DNA of 64,000 nt from Stereum hirsutum FP-91666 SS1. Lineage: Eukaryota; Basidiomycota; Agaricomycetes; Russulales; Stereaceae. This document shows, one piece after another, positions 46,604-58,982 of this stretch (positions are counted from its first letter, which is position 1; each line of letters starts with the position of its first letter). The notes beneath the pieces were generated by a model. The model did not search any database. It saw only the letters and a list, made by a program, of their open reading frames with translations, and was not told where the DNA came from. The DNA lies in the NCBI RefSeq assembly GCF_000264905.1, contig NW_006763136.1, positions 2,261,550 through 2,325,549 of the forward strand. Reading direction: 5' to 3'. The position numbers and the translations under genes are program-made.

Positions 46604-47619
46604 GCCGTTGGGAAGAGGGCCGGCCGAAGGAACGAGTGTCAAATTAAGTGAGAGCTGGCTGAAGGGGAAGACATACGTACCAACAAAGGGCGGATATATA
46701 AGTAGTTCTCGGTTCCCCCAAGTATCCGTAATGTATCGGTCAGCCCTGGGGAAGGGCGGACCCGAGGACGCAAAACTCGGGTTTGGGTTTCCGTGTAAAT
46801 TGCCGGATTCAGGAGGATTTCAAAATCGTGCGAGATTGAAGCTGATACCACAAAGTGTTTCCTCGGAGACTGCCAGGTGCGCATCGGGCTCTCAAGCCGT
46901 GCCAGGTATACATGACCAGTTTTCCCAATTGGGTGGCTTTCGCTCTTCCGCCTGGACCTTCAGCAAACGTAATTTGTAACGAACAGAGCTTACTACGCTT
47001 ATATATAGGCTCCGAGCGGCAAAGCGCCGCTAATAGTATATTTCGTACGGTTGGACCTGTTGAACCAACACACAGTAGCTGCCGCGTCGCCACGGCGAAT
47101 GAGAGAGATGCAACAGGTCGATGGGCTTTGGATGGGCTATACCGGATGAGAAAACTGCGTGCCACACACTTGGAAGTAAGCACGATGGGGAACGGTCTAC
47201 CCACGCAAGTGTTGATGAATTGGTACGCATAGCTTTCCAAGCGGTAAAAGCACGAGGTGGATGTCGGAGGTATATCTGCATTTGCTTCCGGCCTAAGATG
47301 GGATCGGCCTGAGTAATTGTTCGTTCCGCGGCGCATGATACGCGCGTGCGGCATCTTAACTTACATATAAGGGGTCGATCTGATTCGGAGATTAATGCCG
47401 TCCTGAGTCTATTAATTAACCGGGCGCTTGGACCTGAGCAGACGCGTCGCACTGCGTTCATTCCCTGGTGAGTCGTTCTCGACAACACAATTTGCTTGGG
47501 TTATGTAAGCACCCGTTACCACAATAGTGGTCCACAGAGTGCGCAGGGATTTACAAATATGACCTTGAAGGCCACTGGCATAAGACAAAAGGAATGAAGT
47601 TCAATGGTGAAGCACACGA
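46604..47619. promoter_or_regulatory. 1-kb upstream region of the WOPR gene
   Basis: Separates the WOPR start from the DNAJC11-like stop (both minus strand). Long upstream regions are usual for developmental regulators. Overlapping open frames exist on both strands but have no domain and no splice logic. Confidence 0.4.
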
Positions 47620-50072
47620 TTAGGCTTCTACCAAATGGCCTTTTGTATTCAGACAATGACAGGGCGTCAGACAAGTGGATAACAATAGACGAATGACTGC
47701 GTACCTTCTAGAGGAAGCACAACGGGGACGTAGTCTGGAATCTCCGCATAGTGAGCTCGACCCCGGAAGAGATAACGTACACGAAGAGATTTCACGAAAG
47801 AAGGCGCGGGATCGTAAAACCCCTGCAAAGTTGCCTGGAGAATAAAATATACAGTCAGATCTCTTGACGAAGTGGATGATAAACGGCGACAGGATGCACC
47901 TTTGTGCGGTGGCCCGGGATATACAATTGGCTCCTGTGTACAAGAGCTTGAACGGGTATCGTCACGTCGACCGATAAGTTTCTTGCTTCCGGATCAGCGT
48001 CGAGACGCGGACCATATGTAGCTTCTTGAATTACGAGACCTACGTTGATGGTCAGCGCTATGCGACCACAAGAAGCCCTGAGGCATGGTTAAAAGATGGC
48101 AAACCATCTACAGCGGCTTCGGCACTCATGTGCTTGCGTGCCGTATCCTTGAGTAATGATATTGTTTCCGCAAGTTCTCGCATTGAGGACGACTGCTCGT
48201 CGGCCAACTCCTTGCGAGCGATACGGAAAATTCTGGTGGAAATAGAGGCGTGTGATCGTCAGGGGCAATTACGGGAAGTAGTAAGGTTCTTACGCTGCAC
48301 GTTGTTCCCGTCGCCGAGGCTTCAGAATGAATTCGTATGCCACGACAAACGCCGTTGTGGGCAGGAGCGCCGTGTAGAAAGCCAGCGGAGCGTCGAACTC
48401 TTCAGACAGTGCGATGGGCACATTGAAATGCTGCCCCACATACGCGAAACTGAACATTAGGTCAGTAAACGAGAGCGACTACAAACGAGGGGACGCACTC
48501 TGCCATCAGCAGAACACCATTAGCACCTAAGGCAACAGCCACCGTGACGCCACCCTGGTCATCGCCCCATACGCCCGACAGGACCCATTGCAGCCCGGCC
48601 AGGCCAAGCTGCAGGCCGACCTTCGCATGAACGGCCAATTCACCAAAGACGACCCCCCATTCTACCTTTGCACCAGAGGCTAAACCAGCAATAGTGACAC
48701 CAAAAGACCGCTGATATATGCCCGTCCCGAAGCCTGTGGCGGAGCCTGTTTTGATCGGCTCGAGTTCATGGTCGCGGTTTCCGAACGGTGTGGGAGATGC
48801 AATGCTGAGGTTCAAATATGGTTGGGGACCGGTGTACAACTGTATGGTACCTTCGGTCAGAGATCTTCGGAATAGACGTTGGGAATACTGGATTGTGAAC
48901 GGAGGAAAGCGTTGTCGCAGAAAAGACGAAATGGTTGTTCGAACGAGAAAACCGCTGTGGTTCCCGTTATAAGTTGCCTTCAGACTGATTTGTCGTGCAC
49001 GGAGTAGAGACACCGTTGCCTAGATAGCTGATAAATCACCTCAAGCATGGGGAATCGGTTGACTAGTACGGACCTCGTATGAAAGCCGAGGGGAATATTG
49101 GTGTCGTACTGTACCTAGAAGACTCCCACCTCGAAGTCCTTGGCTTGAACCAGACGCTTCTAGCTTTGGGGCCAGTGTAACTGTAGTTCTCTCATTGAGA
49201 TTCGTCTGGAACGGGAAGTGAGTGATTCAAGAAGTGTCGTGTATGATACATGTAAGCTACTAGTTACCTGGACTCGATACCGTACAGCGAAAGCAGAGAC
49301 ATTGATGTCGCGAATACGTTTGCCAATATTGTTCGTCCATTTACGCCCACGCCGTGGCAAGGGGTCGCTCTCGAATAAAGAACGTGCATTGATACCGAGC
49401 GTCAGAGACCCCCGCGGGCGAATCAGGTCTTCGAGTTCCTTTCTCTGGGCCTCCTCAAAGACACCACGTAACTAAATCTGGTCAGATATGTCCGAGGAGA
49501 ACAGAGTGAAGAAACAGTACTTCATCAACCGGTTTGGAGCGTAGCTCGGGGGGCCATTGCATGTTCAGACCCTCATACCCTGTGTATAGGGCGTCAGCAC
49601 CGAACAAGAATCGGATGGTCCAGCGAAGAACATACCGAAGACATCGTAAACACGTCTAAAACCCGGGGATTATTCGACGCTGACTTGTAGTGGAGAAGAG
49701 AAGATTACGAACCTTAGAAAAGGGTCCGACAAGACTGGCTACCGGTGAGTACAGAGAAGTTCTCACAGTCATAGAGCAGCACAGCACACCTTCGTAGGCC
49801 TTTTGGATCTCCAAGAATCTTTTGTTCGCCGTCTCCCTGGCAGCATCGATGCGCTGTTTATCGGGATGAAAGATGACCGACAAAGCCCGATAGCGCTCTC
49901 TTATCTCATTGTCGGAGGCACAGGTGGGAAGGTTGAGGACTGAGCTGCCTGTCCGTCAGCAAACACCGTCAAGGTGGATGAAGAGGCGAATAGCGTACTA
50001 GAGGGCGTCCTTCTCGTGTAGGGGATTGAAAGGAGAGCCCGTATCACTGTTTCCTGTCTGCGGCAAGCTCAT
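47620..50072 (-). CDS. DNAJC11-like J-domain protein
   Basis: About 13 exons join from the ATG at 50072. The first exon (50072-49999) leads into the J-domain: YSVLNLPTCASDNEIRERYR, ALSVIFHPDKQR with the HPD motif, and the following helix ANKRFLEIQKAYEVLSDPFLRRVYDVFGYEG. Then come LEDLIRPRGSLTLGINARSLFE and a long beta-rich middle. The C-terminal DUF3395 region has its charged helix (FRIARKELADEQSSSMRELAETI), then GLVIQEATYGPR, and SLRVRYLFRGRAHYAEIPDYVPVVLPLEEA at the very end. The human relative DNAJC11 is on the mitochondrial outer membrane and associates with MICOS/SAM complexes to shape cristae; the same site is inferred here. The last exon is only 8 nt (47627-47620), adding one and two-thirds codons plus the stop after a 77-bp intron. 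Confidence 0.9.
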
Positions 50073-50547
50073 GCATAGAATGGCGTTGAGGAACGAGGAA
50101 GTACACACTGCTCGGGGAGGAAGTGCAAAGGAAACAGGCGCAAAGAGGCGCAAAGTTCAAACTCTCTTTCTTTTCCTGATGCCGCCGACGTGCGTAAGCC
50201 AGGTTGCGAGTGAATGACACGTGACCGCGTTCGTTCAATGAAAAAATCTGATTTCTGACGGCGTTCAAACTTCAAATGTTCAACGTTCAATTCTCAAGCC
50301 AGACTTTATGGTGTTTGCGGAGTCTAATGTTGCATACAAGATGATATATCTCACCACGACACTTGACAACACGGAGCCACGCAGCGAAGGCCGAGCTGCC
50401 CTCTCTCGTGTGTCTTGTCAAAAAGGGCAGTCAAGTTGACATGCAGACTGTTAGGGATTCCTACTACTGCTGCTGCTAATATTCTCACAACAGCACCGAG
50501 CCAATTCAACATTATATCACCAAGACTAGGAGCAGAACCTTCAACCT
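50073..50547. promoter_or_regulatory. Upstream region of the DNAJC11-like gene
   Basis: 475 bp between the DCP1 stop and the DNAJC11-like start, both on the minus strand. It should hold the DCP1 3' end and the J-protein promoter. No coding signal. Confidence 0.4.
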
Positions 50548-53422
50548 TCAGCCTTCCGCCTGCAGACGTCTGCAGTAGCCTGTCCACAAACTGTCCACGA
50601 ATGACTTGTCAGTCTAGCGAGAGCCGGAGAAGTTGACCGTCAGCCAGGTACTTCGTACAAAAGAGGAGAAACAGAAGGACAGCTTACATGGATAGTAGTG
50701 AGCAGTTCCCTGACGAAGTCATTCCGGCTGATGTTTGGTGAGTATGAAGGTTGAGACCGCCCAGGCAGGGTGGCGAGAATACTTTCGCGTGCCGTCCCCT
50801 GATTCAGCGGCCCAACAGGGTCGTGGGTAGCTGGCTTCTTCCCCTTATCCTGCGCCGCCGCCGCTCCATCGACATATTGTCCGCTGACATCGGTTGCTGG
50901 AACTGTGGGAGTGCTAACAGCGTTCACAGGCTCTGGCGCGTCCCAGCTCTTCTCGATCTCTGCTCTCTCCTTTTCGTTCTCCCGTTCTCTCTCCTTCCTG
51001 CTCTTCTTCTGTGTTTTCTTACTTCCCTTCTTTTCCTTCTCTTGCACTCGCCGATCGAAAGCAGCCATGTCGCTTAGCGCGCTCGTATCTGCGAAATCGA
51101 GCTCTACGACGTCCGACTCGTCCCCAGTACCATCGCGGTCGTCCAGCGGAGCGCGAGGGTATGGCCAAAGCGGAGTATCCTGGTGAAAGGGCACGAGCAG
51201 CCGACCATTGGACTGGGCGTTGAGAGGCGTGTTCGTTCGGCTGCCCGTTGAACGTGACTGTGAGGTATGAGACAACGCTGGGGAAGCTGCCGAGGTAGTA
51301 TTCGTCCCCTGAACTGCCCTGGAAGAAGGGCGAGACTGTGTATGGTAGGAGTCGTTTGGTGCATGGGTGACTGTTACGGTGGAGCTTGAACTCGTGGAAG
51401 CAAGCAGGGATGGAGCATTCGAGCGAGACGAACCGGCGGGTGGCGAAAACGTGGGATGAGGCGAAAGGGTGTGAGACGGGGGAGTAGCGATTTCGGTAGG
51501 TGTGGCGTCGCCCGAGAATCCGCGAAGAGGAGGCCGGGGTGTCACATCCCCGAGCACGTTTGTGGAGGAGAGGGAAGAAGACCCATCGACAGCGCCATTA
51601 ACGGCAACGTGTCCGCGGTAACTGTCTGTGATGTATGCGCTATCGTTCTCATCACCGCTCTCTACGTCTCCTTCATATCTCAAAGGTTGGGATTGAGAAT
51701 GCCAAGAACTGCTCGAGGAGGCTCGAGATGATGATTGCGAAGGAATACCGAGTAGAGAGGAGATGACATCTTGTGTGAGTATTTGCGGCAGCGTAGATGA
51801 TGTTGGCTTCGGAGAGTGGATTTCGTATGCTTGACTATTCTGCTGGCCGTTGTAGCCATCAGAGCCAGTGTTAAGTGTCATCTGAGCGTCGGCGAAGGAT
51901 AAACGAATGGACGGAGGAGCAGAGGGAGGGGCGGGGAAAGGAGACGCCGACGAGTCATGAGTCGCATAATTGGCGATGGTGTTCGGGATATGAGCAGTAG
52001 ACGACTTGACGTTCACGTGAGTTGTGTTACTTGATTGTGAAGTGACATTATCAACGGGTGTGGCGGAAGCGAAAATGGAAGACAGTAGAGCCAGACCACT
52101 TGTGGACTGAGGAACTGATGATGACGGATGATCCAAGAACGATGAAGGGCGAGAAGGGTCACGGGTGTCGACATTGTCGTGAGAATTGTTAACGTTGGTA
52201 GCGGACGGTGTGGGGGGAATGGATGCGGAGGCAAACAAGTCGTTTAGAGTCAATTTCGCAGCACCAGACGGAGCTGGAGTGGTGGAATTCGAAAGCGTAG
52301 CGCCACTTGAGGCTCCGGAGGGGGTCAGCTTCGCAAAGAGCTTGTCTATCTCCGACATCCCAGCCGTAACATTGGGGGGTGTTTGTTCTGTTCGTTCATC
52401 GGCAATAGGCTTTTGTGCAGGGTGGGAATTTGGTGGCGGTGGAGGACGATCAGGTCCGTAGCGATATTGTTCTGGATAAGGGACCATGTCACGGATATAG
52501 GAGCTCAATCTGTGCAATTACAGTGTCAGATCATTAAGCCACAGAGGTAGATTATGAATAGCATCGCACCGAATCATCACGTCCTGCATTGATTCCCGCA
52601 CATCAGTCACGAACATCCAAAAACCGAAAGTGACCGGCAGGCCTTTCTCTTTACTGTCGGCTAGTAAGAGCTTCCAGTTGGTGACGATGTCGGTCGAGGA
52701 TGGCTCACGACCACGAGCATCTGCGAAGTCGTTCGGGGCAGTTATGGATTGTTGCTGAGGGGGCAGGATGGGGGTGGCGGTAAAGGATGCGGTAGCGGAG
52801 GAACTCGAGGCAGACAAAGTGTGTACCGAATCCGTTTCTTTGCTGGGGAAGGAAGATGTCGGTCGGGCCATGGCAAGGCGCTTGGCGGTGAAGTCGGGAT
52901 AGCAGCGATACATAAGATACTCTCCGCGTGCTTCGATGTCATCTTCGGGATAGATATAAAGCACATAGTCGTCCATGCCCATGCGATTGAGAATATAAAG
53001 GCCATATGGGGGATAAGCATTGCTGAGGAGAAAAAAGTAAACGGAGTGTATTGAGACGAAATGCAAGAGCGCCACAGGAGCGCCTAAGAGACGAACCGTT
53101 CAAACAGGAACATGCTACCCTCGTATCCTTTCTTTTCCCATTTAGCCCCGTTGTGATGATACAGACATACATGACTGAACTGGTCGATTATGGACACAAT
53201 GGATGGATCGTTGCGGCGCAATACTTTTAGATTCTGATTGTATCGGGAGACGGCGGTCATTCCCGAGGAGGGTTGGGGGCTGGGAGCTGAAACAACGGGC
53301 GGCTTCTGTAGCACTGAACGGTGATTGCTGGTGGCCGATGAGTGTGTGCGGGCATGAGTGAGATGAGGAGAATTTGAGAGGGAGGAAGGGTCGCGAGCCC
53401 GTCGGGACTTTGAGTTGGACAT
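50548..53422 (-). CDS. DCP1: mRNA-decapping enzyme subunit 1 (Dcp1)
   Basis: Four exons, 53422-53097, 53022-52570, 52509-50688 and 50604-50548, close into 885 residues. After a Ser-rich N-terminal 57 residues comes the EVH1-type Dcp1 fold: RYNQNLKVLRRNDPSIVSII, HVCLYHHNGAKWEKKGYEGS, MFLFERNAYPPYGLYILNR, DDYVLYIYP and GFWMFVTDVRESMQDVMIR. An inserted segment of 60-70 Ser-rich residues sits between the last two blocks. A long disordered middle of Ser, Thr and Pro follows, with a basic Lys/Glu stretch near the end. The last exon encodes the trimerisation-type helix (SRNDFVRELLTTIH then SFVDSLWTGYCRRLQ). Dcp1 activates Dcp2 in P-bodies in 5'-3' mRNA decay. Yeast Dcp1 has 231 residues; the long tail here is typical of basidiomycetes and animals. 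The final 57-nt exon is easily missed. Confidence 0.93.
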
Positions 53423-53542
53423 CGCGGTGCGGAACAAGAGGAGGATGTCACAGTGTGACACGCAGAGGCAGGGATATGCGTGACGAGAACACGAAATATA
53501 TGGGAAAAGAAATCAAAGAGAAATAGGACAGGGATCTACGTG

Positions 53543-54328
53543 TTATGAAGCTGGTGCCTTTGCCTGTTCCCTCCGACGCTGGGCAAAGAGAGCGTGCTGG
53601 TCGTGGACACCGAGCCGAGCCTGTTCCACCTTCTGCATCCAACGTACGTCGCTTGCCACCTTTTTCTCCCGCATCGCCCGCCGACGCTTGTTCAGGTGCT
53701 CTATGTTCTCGCCTACGCCCACCTCATGCCCAAATGGCAGCCCCTCCGCCTTCGCCTCCTGCACCTGCACCGGCGCTCGTGGCGCCCACAAGAACGACTC
53801 CTTCGTCTTCTGCATCCCACCCCGAAGCGCTGTCGCCCTTTGTGCCTTCGACATCGTCTTCAGACGCTCTTCCGTGTCCTCCTTGCTCATCGTTGTCGTC
53901 ACGCGCACCTTCTGAACCTCCTTGGACTCGAGCAGGTCCTGGAGCACTATCGTTTTGAGATATCTGCACCCAGTAGTCAATACCCAGCGACTGGACATCA
54001 TCAGCTGTAAACACACTCACTTCACAGATCGTATCGGATGTTCAGGGTGTGGAGGCTGGGGTACACCGGCACGCGCCATCGCCTCTCTCAGTCTTTGTCT
54101 CGTAGGCTCTACCCTGCCTGACTGACCGCTCACGGGCTCCCGAACAGCTAGGCGGAAGACTTCCTTGGTTGAGAGGGGTTTGGCGCTCGTCCGGATGATA
54201 TTAAGGATATGCTCTCGAGCTGCAGGTGTGATTTCTTGACCCCATGGTCGAAGAGATAGTAGGTGTCTCATGGTGAAGAGTTCGAGGATGCCGTCTAAAG
54301 GGCCGTAGCTCAACTTGCGAGCGGACAT
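53543..54328 (-). CDS. Small conserved basic protein, possibly mitochondrial
   Basis: Two exons, 54328-54021 and 53963-53543, close into 242 residues. N-terminal helices (YGPLDGILELFTMRHLLSLR, AREHILNIIRTSAKPLSTKEVF) lead to HPIRSVKYLKTIVLQDLLES, a pattern I have seen in uncharacterised basidiomycete proteins. The C-terminal half is strongly basic and helical (NKRRRAMREKKVASDVRWMQ). The composition resembles mitochondrial ribosomal or RNA-associated proteins, but this is only compositional. No membrane segment is seen. The gene is 120 bp downstream of the DCP1 start region on the same strand. Confidence 0.65.
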
Positions 54329-54778
54329 TCTCCCATGTGGCCGTGGGAACTATAACGTGGGTGGCACGGGAAGTTGGGCGAGAGCGCCACAGTACTATGG
54401 ATTCGTACATACATGACCAGAGTTGAATCAAGCATGGTCTAAGTAATGTGCAGAAGTCGACTGGAGGTTAAATACTACTCTATACTCCTGAATGAGATAT
54501 ATCGCTCCACATGTTGACACGACAATTGGACGGCCGCTTCTGGTTGCCGAATGCACCCTTATGTAGTTGAACCTACTTGTCCCATCACCCACTTGATGAG
54601 CGCTGGGCGATGAAACTACATAACGGTGCGAGTATATTCATGGCAATGCCCCAAAAAGTCCAAGTATAGAACAGATAGTAGATCTATATAATACATTTCG
54701 AACAACTATATACTCGTAATCCGCTGAGCACGACTCTCCATGCCACTGCACTCTCTTGAGCATACATTGCACTTACAA
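54329..54778. other. Intergenic region upstream of the small basic protein gene
   Basis: 450 bp, AT-rich in its right half. It holds the promoter of the small basic gene and the 3' end of the glucosyltransferase gene. Nothing else is seen. Confidence 0.5.
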
Positions 54779-57700
54779 TTAAGTTCTTCCTCGATTTGCT
54801 TGCTCCATCGCTCTATCATAACCCCGCTGTTCCGCCAAAGAGATCTGCTTCGCCATTTCTAGCTCCTTCTGAAATGCATCGTCATCATCGTCTTCGTCCT
54901 GTTGTGTCGACTGACGCGAGGAGCTGGTGTCTATCGATGCAGAAAGTTGTTTTGCAAGCTCCATTTCTCTGGTGAACGCTTCCTCCGCGAGGTCATCAGA
55001 CACATTCGCGTGCACGGTGCTCGGTGTCTCATCCGTCGTCTCTTCCAACGAGACCGGCACATCCCATCGCTCGCTCCCGGTGAGACTGGCCGAGCTCGAC
55101 GCCAGACTGCCATCCTCGACTTTCCCTGCACCAACATCCACAGGCTCCGTTGCGGCAACGTCATCCTTCATGGCCTCAGCCGCCTGCTCGGCCAATGCCT
55201 TCTGCCGTTCCATCATCCTCCCCTTGACACGCGCGGCTTCGAACGCACGTATGATCCCGTCGCGCTTGTTTTGAGAAACAGCTTGGGCAGCCAAGACACC
55301 GTCACGTTCGCGGACGGCCCTCTGGTTATGCTCCGTCTTGCGGGTTTGAGCAGACTTCATCCCTCTAAGGGCACCTCGCACAGGGTGTGCCACGACGCCC
55401 ATGATACCGGCAGCGGGACGCATAGTGACATTGATGACTGCATTCGAAGACATGGTCAAGTTATAACTCAGATGGACGAAGGCGAATTTCTTACAACTTC
55501 TGCCTGCACCAGCGACGGCGCCCATGAATCCCTGGAGACGTCATATAGGTCAGTAGAGGAAGTGTTGTGAGATTGGCGAACGTACTCCTTTCTTTGCGCC
55601 TTCTAGTGGCTCGCGGACGAGGCCGGTGATGCCATCGTAGTACCCGTAAAACAACCCCTGTGTAGGAGACACGGTGAATTGATTAATATTCAAGTATGCA
55701 TCACGGGTAATAACATACCTTGCCTGCCTCTTTCACCCCACTGGAGAAGTCGGTGATTTTTCCTGGCTCCCTGACGTTCGAGCCATATAGCTTGGGCACA
55801 TTAGCGAAGCCTTCCTGAACAGAGGTGACAATGTTCCAGACACCTGGGGGCAGCATCATGTAGGTGTGGTCAGTACATTGATCCATTCGAGCGTGTCAGG
55901 ATAAAGGACGGACCACGAGGAATGGCTACAGTGGTGTTGATGATCCCCTTCACGGGCGAACTACACAGCAAGCATTTGTTAGCGGCGCAAAACACAGCGA
56001 CGGACGAAGGTCAGCCCACTAGAAGATCTGCGCTATCGAGGCGTAGTAGTGTGTTATAGTCCAGTAAATGGCGCTAGCACCGCCGGAAACTGGGTCCGAG
56101 ACCTTCTTCCTTGTGTCATATTCTTTCGAGCCTAGAGCGGGGGTTAGCATAGGGAGAGGAAAACGAGGAGAGTTAAGAAAGACAAACGTACGGTGTAGGT
56201 CCAATGAACGAATGTCCAATAGTTTCGCATCACTGAGCACTTGAGCGGATAAACTGCTCATTTTCAGGCACTGACCAACAGAGAAACATATAATCAGAGA
56301 CGAAGGTAATCAAATCACTCGATAAGCCTCACATATTCAGTAGACCACCAAACAGCAAGCATGCTTGGTTCGAGATCGCAGCGCATATTGAGTAGGGGCA
56401 AGTGCCGATAGAAGCTCTCGACACCACGCCGAACACCATTCTGCAAGGCGATGGATCAGCTTCCGCGCTTCAGACCAGATGGCTCAATGCTAGACAGTGT
56501 GTATACCTCTTGATGAATCTGCTTTGCCATGTCTGCAGCAGCACTCTTCGCTTCGGGGCTGATTGCGAACTGCAACGCCTTCGTGAGAGCATCAACGTCC
56601 TCCGTCATCTCCTTCGGCGTAATCGGTTTGGGACCTGCGCCGGCTTCTTCGACCATTGCACCTGGTGCAGCAAGCGTAGCTGCTCATATCTTTGGACAAT
56701 GACAGACAAATAGGAATCAGACGCACCCCAGAATCCCTGGTCACCGAAGAAGGGTACTATAACTGTGGGTCTTCCCTTTGCGAGCCCGATGGCAGTCGTC
56801 CCAGCGCCGCCATGATGTACGACGGCGCAGACGCGGTCGTTCGCAAAGAGCCAGTCATGAGGAACATTACCGAGAATGAAGATATGTGGTGGAACGTTTA
56901 CGTCCCCCAGGCCACCCTGTAGGAAAAGTTTCGATTGGTGGTGGGACAAAATGAGATGCGAATGGTAGTGAGCGCACCCAGCCTGCGGATACCAGAGCAC
57001 GAACACCTGCACGAGAGGTGGCTTCGAAGATGTTCTCTGTTTAAGGAAGGGTTAACACTTCAGGGAAGGGAGGCCGAATGGGTATGGTGATCGCACTGGT
57101 CATTTGTACGGGATCATCCACGACCACTGAGCCAAAGCCAATGTACAAAGGTGGTTCTCCGGCAGAGAGGAAGGCGGCAAGGTCGGCCGGAGGTTCGTAA
57201 TTTGTGGCGAGATCGAGGAAGTAAAATCCAACGATATCTGAAGTGTAAATTCCAAGTCAGCTCCAATCTAGATACAGTACTGTGGTGACGCCAGGTTCGG
57301 GGACAAGCTTATTTCAAAAAGGCTAACCAATGTGATTCTTCCAGTCCTTTGGCTTCTTCACAAGAGGACCCATGCAGTACGTCCAAGGAACCTTCATCCT
57401 GTCGGCAATGCTAGGCCCCGAACGCAAGTTGAGACTCGAAAGTCCAAGCACTTTCTTCCGGAAATCATTCACAAGGTCACCAATCCTAGTCATCAAGAAG
57501 CAAAGTGTGAGCATGAGCCGAATGCACTTTGTGATGCACGGCAAGGAAGATAGGGCAGTCTTACCCTTGCCACGTAAGTATCTCAGCAAGAGCGTACGAA
57601 AGATAGTTTGTGAGACCGTTCTCCGCATTCGAACTGGACCTCGATATGTTGACTAGCGGATGAGCGAACGCAGTTGTCGGGCTCCAAGGCATGGCTTAGA

Positions 57701-58903
57701 GCAAAAAGGGTACGAATGTCACTCAACGACAACGTAAGGCAAAGGTACGGGTGCAACATACTGAAAGTCAGCAGAAGAGGGATACCCAGCTTCTCCGCTA
57801 TATGAATATGTGCGAACGCAGGGGGGTTTGATATCAGTGCATCAGCTACGAAAGGTTTTCCGGCTGGTGCTTTTCCTAGCTGCGATGGGTGTAGTTGAGA
57901 TTGAGCTGAGGAGCCGACAGGGGGGCCGGTATCAGGGGCAACGGTAGAGAGATAGCAGCCTAGTATCATCTAAGAAAACGAAGATAAGATGAGACACTGT
58001 GGTTTCTAGTCATGAGCCGTGCAGAGTATTGTTTGTGAGGGGAACATGCCTCAGAAAGCATCTTCCGTTTCTTGGAGATATCACCGTTCAGGAGACTATA
58101 ACGAGTAGGATATGAGCGTGGATGCAACCGAGAAAGAAGATTAGTACTCAAGAAGACATGCCAGGCAATAGACCGGGATCTATGATGCAGTGAACGATGT
58201 CAATCAAAATGCGAGACCATCCAACGGTTGAACAGAGCTCGTAGAGGACTAACTTTTGACCATGTATGACATGAGCTCCTTCGGATCTCCTCCAATATTG
58301 AAAAACTCAAGGCCATGGGACGTAACAAATTCCCGGAAGGTTTCGTGGGTGGCGATGCGAATGCGGTGGCCATCCCTAGCGAGCGCTTTGCCTAAAGCTA
58401 CGTACGGCTGGACATCACCTACAATCTCTGTCACCGACAGTTGTGTTTGTGAGTGATAGCAAAGACGCACCTCGGCTGCCGACAATCATGATAACAATAC
58501 TGAGCTTGGGCACGTCTTTCCAACCCTCTTCCGTTTGGTCGACTGCGAATTCTGCGACGTTTCGAGAGTAATCCCTGGGTAGGTCTGGTAGAGGTCTCTT
58601 GAGATCAAGAGTAACTGTGATACGGCCATCTTGTCCGAGAGTAGCATAGGAGGCAAGTCCTGTCCCCGTCGAGGTATAGGTCGTATAATCTGGGTTCGCT
58701 CCCGATGGTTTGGAGTACGGTGGAGGCTGGGCAGCCTTTCCAGAGGACTTGTGCAAGCCGATTGAATGTCCTTGTTGGGTAGTGATGTCATTCTTTTGGA
58801 AAGAGTTATAGGGAGAAGTATACTGAGTAGAAGAATCAGCGAAGGTCGGTTCTTCTGGTGTCGAGCCCTCGCGTTCCCGCATGTGAAGGGGGGTCATGGA
58901 CAT
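54779..58903 (-). CDS. Atg26-like UDP-glucosyltransferase with C-terminal UIM-like motifs
   Basis: About 18 exons join from the ATG at 58903. After a 150-residue polar N-terminus comes the GT1/GT28 N-terminal domain ([61 protein letters not shown]). The nucleotide-binding domain follows ([61 protein letters not shown]), with the PSPG-like HHGGAGT and GDQ motifs that hold the sugar nucleotide. Relatives such as Atg26/Ugt51 glucosylate ergosterol; the GRAM/PH parts of Atg26 are absent. Downstream is a glycine-rich conserved tail ([48 protein letters not shown]) found in basidiomycete members. Last come two helices matching the ubiquitin-interacting motif pattern. One intron (58049-57970) needs a GC donor. 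The LINE fragment lies directly upstream. Confidence 0.87.
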
Positions 58904-58982
58904 CGTTGAAGGGCTCAGGCCTACGCTCAGGGAGGAGAAGCGGACCCATGTAGCACGTTATGTATAAGTACTCCGCGAACTG

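Noticed and set aside
46809..47488. Overlapping minus-strand frames upstream of the WOPR gene as an extra gene
   Set aside because: No domain, Arg/Ser-rich shadow composition, and no consistent splicing; treated as promoter.
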